DNA from: Mycobacteriales bacterium
GTDB lineage: Bacteria > Actinomycetota > Actinomycetes > Mycobacteriales > Mycobacteriaceae
Assembly (NCBI GenBank): GCA_018376445.1
Contig: JAHABL010000001.1
Coordinates: 372,001-436,000, forward strand
Length of the DNA stretch: 64,000 nucleotides
Reading direction: 5' to 3'
The notes beneath the pieces were generated by a model, which had not been told where the DNA came from, did no database searches, and saw only the letters and a program-made list of their open reading frames with translations. This document shows positions 58,937-64,000 of this stretch, one piece after another. How positions within the stretch are numbered: position 1 is the first letter of the stretch; every line of letters starts with the position of its first letter. A program made the position numbers and the translations under genes.

Positions 58937-60250
58937 ATGAGTGTATATACCGATCATGACCTAGCCCGACGCCTCCCAGAGCGACCAAAGGCGGCGCAAC
59001 TGGGGGAAACTGGCAACTATGATCGCCGGAGCCCCTTCTCCCACGATCGTGCCCGCATCCTCCATAGTGGTGCACTGCGACGGTTAGCGGATAAAACTCA
59101 GGTGGTGGGTCCTCAGCAAGGAGATGTGCCACGCACGCGCCTGACCCATTCCCTTGAAGTCGCACAAATCTCCGGGGGCATCGCGGCAGGGCTGGGCGTC
59201 GATGCAGATCTCGCGGAGCTCGCCGGCCTAGCACACGACATTGGGCATCCCCCTTACGGTCATAATGGAGAACATGCTCTCAACGATCTTGCAGCTAGCT
59301 GCGGAGGTTTCGAAGGTAACGCACAGACGCTGCGGATTCTCACCCGCCTTGAGCCGAAGGTACTTGGCAGAGAGGGGATGTCGGTAGGCCTTAACCTCTC
59401 CCGCGCAGCACTCGATGCCGTCTGTAAGTATCCGTGGACTCGTCGTCCGGGGGTGCGAAAATTTGGGGCCTACGCCGATGACGCAGATACCCTGGCTTGG
59501 ATTCGAGACAGCGCGCCAACCGGCCATAAGTGCTTGGAAGCACAGATCATGGATTGGGCGGACGACATCGCCTACTCAGTTCACGATGTCGAAGATGGGA
59601 TTCTGGCCGGTCGTATTGACCTACGGGTACTAGGAGACAATTCGGAAGCTGCAGCCCTGGCAGCAGATGCCCATGCCACGTTTGGACTCTCCGCCGACCG
59701 TGTTGCAGCCGCTGCTGCCCGCCTTTGGGAGCTACCACATGTACGGGAAGTGGCTGACACCTGTGTCTCCAACTCTGGGACGCTAGTGGGGTCCGGGAAT
59801 TACTTTGGCTCCCGGAGTAACTTGGTGGCGCTCAAACAACTCACGTCAGAACTAGTAGGACGCTTCGTTAACTCCACAATCGCCGCCACCCGGGCTCACT
59901 ACGCGGGAGAACTGGGACGCTACCGGGGCGATCTGACGATCCCGCACGACATTGAAGCGGAAGTGGGGCTTCTTAAGACGGTGGCAGTCCGCTACGTCAT
60001 GCACAATGTGGACCACCTGAAGGCACAGGAGCGTCAATATGACCGTATTTTCCGAGTGGCGAGCTGGCTGTTGCAGACTGGTGAGGGCGGCCTTGACCCG
60101 GTCTTTTGGGATGATTGGAAAGTAGCTTGTGCGGTGGGTGATGATGCCCGCCGTATGCGGATCGTGGTCGACCAGATCGCCTCGTACACCGAAACTCGTC
60201 TAGAACGTGTCGATAAAGCTGCCGCTGGTCTGCAAGCAGGGTGGGGCTAG
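58937..60250 (+). CDS. dgt: dGTP triphosphohydrolase (Dgt), HD domain
   Basis: 437 residues from ATG 58937, with TAGAAT 9 bases before the start. The HD metal site is H71 (RLTHSLEV), H100-D101 (HDIGHPPYGHNGE) and a later Asp in DWADDIAYSVHDVEDG. It splits dNTPs to deoxynucleosides and triphosphate, limiting dNTP pools. dnaG follows after 39 bases, as in mycobacteria. Confidence 0.95.
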   Translation: MSVYTDHDLARRLPERPKAAQLGETGNYDRRSPFSHDRARILHSGALRRLADKTQVVGPQQGDVPRTRLTHSLEVAQISGGIAAGLGVDADLAELAGLAHDIGHPPYGHNGEHALNDLAASCGGFEGNAQTLRILTRLEPKVLGREGMSVGLNLSRAALDAVCKYPWTRRPGVRKFGAYADDADTLAWIRDSAPTGHKCLEAQIMDWADDIAYSVHDVEDGILAGRIDLRVLGDNSEAAALAADAHATFGLSADRVAAAAARLWELPHVREVADTCVSNSGTLVGSGNYFGSRSNLVALKQLTSELVGRFVNSTIAATRAHYAGELGRYRGDLTIPHDIEAEVGLLKTVAVRYVMHNVDHLKAQERQYDRIFRVASWLLQTGEGGLDPVFWDDWKVACAVGDDARRMRIVVDQIASYTETRLERVDKAAAGLQAGWG

Positions 60251-60277
60251 GGCACGCTGGCATTCGCCCGCATGGGG

Positions 60278-60283
60278 TATCCT
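60278..60283 (+). promoter_or_regulatory. Putative -10 box of leaderless dnaG
   Basis: TATCCT ends 6 bases before ATG 60290. It argues for that start over the in-frame ATG at 60272. Confidence 0.5.
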
Positions 60284-60289
60284 CAAACC

Positions 60290-62263
60290 ATGGCCAAGGG
60301 ACGGATTCCAGAAAGCGACATTGAGGCAATCCGTAACCTGGTGCGCATCGAAGACGTCGTCGGGGAATACGTGTCGCTGAAACCCGCCGGTGTCGATTCT
60401 CTCAAGGGGCTGAGCCCCTTCACTGACGAGAAAACTCCCTCCTTCCACGTTCGCCCCAACCACGGCTACTACCACTGTTTCTCTACGGGGGAGGGAGGTG
60501 ACGTGTTCAGCTTCCTCATGAAGATGGAACATGTCACGTTCGTTGAAGCGGTGGAACAGCTAGCTGACCGCATCGGCTATCGCATCCACTACCAGGGAGG
60601 CGGCGCCACCACCCCCCAGCAGCGAGGGACGCGCCGACGGCTACTTCAAGCCAACGCAGCCGCGCACGAATTCTACCAGCAGCAGTTGGAAACCCCGGAG
60701 GCGCAGCCGGCCCGCGACATGCTCCTGGAACGGGGTTTTGATGTCGACACCATTAAAGAGTTCGGTTGCGGTTACGCCCCAGCAGGATGGGACACTGTCA
60801 CTCGTCACCTGCAGAAACAAGGCTTCACCTTCGATGAGCTGGAGGCCGCCGGAATCTCCAAGATGGGCTCGCGAGGAACCCCTATCGACCGCTTCCATCG
60901 TCGCCTCTTATGGCCCATTTGCGCCCCCAGCGGGGAAGTGATTGGTTTCGGCGCACGCAAACTCTTCGACGACGACACACTCGGGAAGTATATGAACACT
61001 CCCGAAACCATGCTCTATAAAAAGTCCAAAGTTCTCTTTGGACTCGATAAAGCCAAAAAGTATATTGCCGAATCACACCAGTGCGTCGTCGTGGAAGGCT
61101 ATACGGACGTGATGGCGATGTGGGCAGCTGGTGTGAAAACCGCCGTTGCCGCCTGCGGTACCGCATTCGGTGATGATCACCTGGCTATTCTGCGCCGCTT
61201 CCTCATGGATGATAACTACTACCGGGGAGAGATCATCTACACCTTCGATGGAGACGAAGCGGGTCAAAAAGCTGCCATGAAGGCATTTACCGGCGATCAG
61301 CAATTCGCCGGCCAGAAATTTGTCTGTATTGCGCCGGGCGGAATGGACCCCTGTGAGCTGCGACAGGCCGAAGGAGATGCCGCCGTACGGGATCTCATTG
61401 CACGCCGCATTCCGATGTTCGAGTTTGCGCTCCGCTCCCTACTGAGAGATTTTAATCTCTCCATCCCAGAAGGGCGGGTAGCAGCTCTCGAACGTCTTGT
61501 CCCAGTTGTTGCAGCTATTCATGATGCGGCGCTACGAGACGAGTATGCGCGCCAGCTTTCCGGCTGGGTAGGATGGCACGATCCCACCGAAATTGTGAAT
61601 CGCGTGCGACAAGCCGCGCGTACCGCAGGGCGGATGCCGGCAGGAGGTCCGAGTGGACGGACGCAGCGAGGACGGTCGCAGCGGAGCCCACGAGGTGCTT
61701 CTTCCTTCTCTACACGTACTGGAACGGGAGGAGCTTCAGGTGGGCTGGCCAGTCAGAGCCAGCCTCGGATGCTGCATCCCCGCAAACCCTCTGAAGGTAG
61801 TGAAGAGGGGCGGCAGCGCGCGGCAGTGCGCCTCGCCATCCAGTATCCTCACACTGCCGGAGCTGGCTTTGACGCGTTGGGGTCCGACGCCTTCACCTAC
61901 CCGCTCTACCGCACCATCCGGGATGCTATCGAAGCAGTAGGAGGCTGCACGAATGCGGTGGTGGACCATAACTGGGTCCCGTCCATTCAAGAACATATCG
62001 ACGACCTGGTGGTACAGGGTGTGGTATCGGAGATCGCCGTCGAAGATATGCCAGTAGACCAGGAGCATATGGTCAGTTATGCGGAGGGTCTTTTCGCGCG
62101 CCTTGAGGAAGCATGGGTGGGGCAACAAGTAGCCGAGCTGAAAGCTGCCTTACAGCGAAAGAATCCGTCTACTGACCCCGACTACCACGACATGTTTAAG
62201 GATCTTGTGGCGCTGGAAGAATACCGGGCCACCTTGAAACAACTCGCCATCGGAACTTTCTGA
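60290..62263 (+). CDS. dnaG: DNA primase
   Basis: 657 residues from ATG 60290. Order: N-terminal CHC2-type domain (1-100), RNA polymerase core with TOPRIM domain (VVVEGYTDVMAMWAAG near 266, YTFDGDEAG near 325), a Gly/Ser/Arg-rich linker at about 445-500, and the DnaB-binding C-terminal domain. In the zinc motif three of four usual ligands are replaced: C42 to Ser, H45 to Thr, C66 to Thr, while C63 stays (GLSPFTDEKTPSFHV, YHCFSTGEGGD). The fold phrases around it are intact. It makes primers for replication. Confidence 0.96.
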   Translation: MAKGRIPESDIEAIRNLVRIEDVVGEYVSLKPAGVDSLKGLSPFTDEKTPSFHVRPNHGYYHCFSTGEGGDVFSFLMKMEHVTFVEAVEQLADRIGYRIHYQGGGATTPQQRGTRRRLLQANAAAHEFYQQQLETPEAQPARDMLLERGFDVDTIKEFGCGYAPAGWDTVTRHLQKQGFTFDELEAAGISKMGSRGTPIDRFHRRLLWPICAPSGEVIGFGARKLFDDDTLGKYMNTPETMLYKKSKVLFGLDKAKKYIAESHQCVVVEGYTDVMAMWAAGVKTAVAACGTAFGDDHLAILRRFLMDDNYYRGEIIYTFDGDEAGQKAAMKAFTGDQQFAGQKFVCIAPGGMDPCELRQAEGDAAVRDLIARRIPMFEFALRSLLRDFNLSIPEGRVAALERLVPVVAAIHDAALRDEYARQLSGWVGWHDPTEIVNRVRQAARTAGRMPAGGPSGRTQRGRSQRSPRGASSFSTRTGTGGASGGLASQSQPRMLHPRKPSEGSEEGRQRAAVRLAIQYPHTAGAGFDALGSDAFTYPLYRTIRDAIEAVGGCTNAVVDHNWVPSIQEHIDDLVVQGVVSEIAVEDMPVDQEHMVSYAEGLFARLEEAWVGQQVAELKAALQRKNPSTDPDYHDMFKDLVALEEYRATLKQLAIGTF

Positions 62264-62375
62264 CAGCGCATCGGTACACCTGCTTTTCACCTACTTTTCC
62301 CCCTGTCCACCTGGCAATTTGGAGAGTTGTGGGGTGGGTAGGTAAGCTATCCATTCGTAACACCAAGGTGTTTAA

Positions 62376-62448
62376 TCCCCCATAGCTCAATTGGCAGAGC
62401 ATTCGACTGTTAATCGAAGGGTTGTTGGTTCGAGTCCAACTGGGGGAG
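62376..62448 (+). tRNA. tRNA-Asn (GUU)
   Basis: 73 bases: acceptor TCCCCCA/TGGGGGA, anticodon arm TTCGA-CTGTTAA-TCGAA (anticodon GTT), T arm with GGTTCGAGTCC. CCA is not encoded. A run of seven Ts follows at 62450-62456 and probably ends transcription. Confidence 0.94.
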
Positions 62449-62496
62449 CTTTTTTTACCCTATTTTGGGGTGCGGAAAATGGGCGGGTACAGAAAA

Positions 62497-62524
62497 CGCT
62501 TACTTCACTGTGATGAAGCAAGCG
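62497..62524 (-). terminator. Terminator of the HTH-like gene
   Basis: On the minus strand CGCTT-GC-TTCA pairs with TGAA-GT-AAGCG, then TTTTC. It lies about 30 bases after the stop of the gene at 62557. Confidence 0.65.
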
Positions 62525-62556
62525 TAACGATGGGAATGTTTTATTTACCTTGTCGG

Positions 62557-62976
62557 CTATTCGTGGAAGGTCCACTGCACCATGTGTCCCCGTGACAGAA
62601 GAATGGCGTAGAGCAGGTTGAGACGTGCGTTGTACTGCCCCCAACTGAGGCCAGATTGTGTCGCTTCTTCACTGGCTTCGTAGGTTTCTTGGTTGCGGAA
62701 ACACTTGAGTTCTACAACCTCGTCTTCGCTATTGTCGAGCAGCTCTTTATTTTCGATGGAGCTGCAGACTTCTTGACAGTATTCGAAATAACCTTCGATA
62801 GTGCTCTGGAGGTAGTCAAAAACTTCCTGGGGTACTTTGACTCCACCAGTGATCCAGCGCACTGAGGATCGTCGATCGTAGAGCTGGGTGGCTTCTCGTA
62901 GTTCCCGAAGAGTTAAACCGCTAAGTGTAAACAGTCTGCGGATTTGAGCATTCTCGGGATAGGAACAAGCAGACAT
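62557..62976 (-). CDS. Unrecognised small protein with possible HTH, AT-rich region
   Basis: 139 residues from ATG 62976. Residues about 10-58 (IRRLFTLSGLTLRELREATQL, then RRSSVRWITGGVKVPQEVFDYL) are arranged like a Cro/CI-type HTH, but the match is weak. The middle is acidic (ENKELLDNSEDEVVELK) and the end is mixed. The composition is more AT-rich than the flanks and the gene lies beside tRNA-Asn, both signs of horizontal arrival. The start codon abuts a GTATTAATAC palindrome, which fits self-regulation. Function unknown. Confidence 0.6.
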   Translation of the reverse strand: MSACSYPENAQIRRLFTLSGLTLRELREATQLYDRRSSVRWITGGVKVPQEVFDYLQSTIEGYFEYCQEVCSSIENKELLDNSEDEVVELKCFRNQETYEASEEATQSGLSWGQYNARLNLLYAILLSRGHMVQWTFHE

Positions 62977-63052
62977 GTATTAATACCGTAATCGTCGTGC
63001 GAAAGAACTTGTTTAACGTGTAGATGCTATCTGTGGATCGAAGTATTAATAC
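62977..63052. repeat. Two identical GTATTAATAC palindromes, 66 bp apart
   Basis: Copies at 62977-62986 (touching the leftward ATG at 62976) and 63043-63052. They flank the probable promoter area of the HTH-like gene. Bases 62977-63210 otherwise hold no gene; they are AT-rich, with eight Gs at 63102-63109, TATACT at 63129-63134 as a possible ABC-F -10 box, and AGTAATAA at 63146-63153 and again at 63156-63163. Confidence 0.6.
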
Positions 63053-63210
63053 AGATCATAGCAAAGAAGTTTTATCGTTAAGAAACACTCATTTTGCCAG
63101 TGGGGGGGGTATCTCAGGCGCTTCGGCTTATACTGACGGAAACATAGTAATAAACAGTAATAATAGGTAGTAAGCGCGCTGCTGTTGCGTCTGTCCGAAC
63201 AGGAGATGTC

Positions 63211-64000
63211 ATGACTGAGGCTGCATATCCGGTAGATGTGTCGGTAGATTTTGCAGACGCCCAGCTGGTCGCTACCGACATCCATTACGACTATCCCGGT
63301 AGCCCCGTCCTCGCTAACATCAATCTCACGCTTTCCGCAGGAGACGTACTGGGATTAGTTGGTGACAACGGAGTGGGCAAGTCTACCCTGCTGTGGATCC
63401 TCTCCGGTCGTCTCAAACCCAGTGCCGGTCGTGTCACCCACCAAGGAACCCGCGTTCTTGGAGCGCAGGAGCTCGAGGCCCCCTTCGACTCCACCGGCCG
63501 TATGCTTGTCGAGGAGGCTCTCGGGCCTGCCCGTCGCCGTCTCCAGGCACTGGAAGACGCCGCCAACGTTATGGCTACCACCGAAGATCCTGAAGCTGCC
63601 GCGCAAGCAGAACGACGCTATTCCGAGATCTTTAACGACGTCATGGCCCATGATGCCTGGAGTGCTGAGCATAACGCGGAAGTTGTTCTCGATAATTTAG
63701 GTCTGACTGGAGAGGGAGTCTCCGGGCATCTTCTCGACCAATGCACTGTCGACATGTCAGGTGGTGAGCGAGCTCGTCTCGGGCTCGCCCTTGCCCTCAT
63801 TAGAGCACCTGAAATCCTCCTGCTCGACGAACCTACCAACCACCTTGATGCGCGCGGGCGTGAGCTCGTTGCCAAAACTATCCGAGAGCACCCGGGAATC
63901 GTCGTCTTGGCAACCCACGACCGTGACTTCTTGGATGCCACCTGCACTCATATTGGCGACATTGTGCGTAATCGCGAGGGTATCGGTATCTTCACCGGTA
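63211..64000 (+). CDS. ABC-F family ATPase, 3' end outside window
   Basis: At least 263 residues from ATG 63211, with AGGAG 5 bases upstream; the right edge cuts the gene after the first ATPase domain. Walker A GDNGVGKST at 51-59, signature SGGERARL at 183-190, Walker B EILLLDEPTNHLD at 201-213, switch His in LATHDRDF. No membrane segment is present, as in ABC-F factors that act on ribosomes, some of which give antibiotic resistance. Whether it is a resistance or housekeeping type needs the missing half. Confidence 0.85.
   Translation, partial: MTEAAYPVDVSVDFADAQLVATDIHYDYPGSPVLANINLTLSAGDVLGLVGDNGVGKSTLLWILSGRLKPSAGRVTHQGTRVLGAQELEAPFDSTGRMLVEEALGPARRRLQALEDAANVMATTEDPEAAAQAERRYSEIFNDVMAHDAWSAEHNAEVVLDNLGLTGEGVSGHLLDQCTVDMSGGERARLGLALALIRAPEILLLDEPTNHLDARGRELVAKTIREHPGIVVLATHDRDFLDATCTHIGDIVRNREGIGIFTG

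Noticed and set aside
63046..63285. A 79-residue leftward frame in the AT-rich gap.
   Set aside because: Cys/Tyr-rich with no ribosome site, and it runs into the ABC-F start region.
1..64000. CRISPR arrays, insertion sequences, rRNA genes.
   Set aside because: No regularly spaced repeats, transposase motifs or rRNA sequence were seen on either strand.

Overview
The window looks like the chromosome of a mycolic-acid-lineage actinobacterium (Mycobacteriales/Corynebacteriales) of moderate GC, roughly mid to high 50s percent by eye. The gene order tig-clpP1-clpP2-clpX ... valS-folC-ndk-rne-rplU-rpmA-obgE-proB ... proA-nadD-rsfS-gpgP-octT-comEA-comEC-holA-rpsT-(PemK)-lepA ... hemW-hrcA-dnaJ-rsmE-phoH-ybeY-corC-era-recO-uppS-smtB-glyS ... 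TPM-dgt-dnaG follows, from memory, the Mycobacterium tuberculosis order from about Rv2462c down to Rv2343c, with many of the intervening genes missing. That suggests a compact genome; a small-genome relative such as Lawsonella is one possibility, which I cannot prove from the sequence.

Bases 1-6430 are accessory. A leftward operon encodes a protein with an NBR1-type Ig domain, an excisionase-like HTH protein and a type III (Mod-like, beta-class) DNA methyltransferase that runs off the left edge. Rightward lie a tiny Lys/Ser-rich basic protein, about 330 bases packed with hairpins, and a phage-type module: sigma-region-4 protein, two small proteins, a DUF2800 RecB-like nuclease and a DUF2815 ssDNA-binding-like protein. 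The module stops 4 bases from the 3' end of tRNA-Gly(UCC), which looks like the border of an integrated element.

Bases 6435-62450 are mostly housekeeping: protein quality control (tig, clpP1P2X, hrcA, dnaJ), translation and ribosome maturation (valS, glyS, rplU, rpmA, rpsT, obgE, rsfS, lepA, rsmE, ybeY, era), RNA decay (rne), replication and repair (holA, dnaG, recO), proline synthesis (proB, proA), folate (folC), NAD (nadD), polymethylated-glucan lipopolysaccharide precursors (gpgP, octT), cell-wall lipid carrier (uppS), DNA-uptake-type genes (comEA, comEC), and several membrane or exported proteins. Many genes have a TANNNT box 6-7 bases before the start codon, as expected of leaderless actinobacterial transcripts. 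hrcA carries a CIRCE operator.

Bases 62450-63210 are locally AT-rich and hold an unrecognised HTH-like gene whose start abuts one of two identical GTATTAATAC palindromes, then an ABC-F gene that is cut by the right edge.
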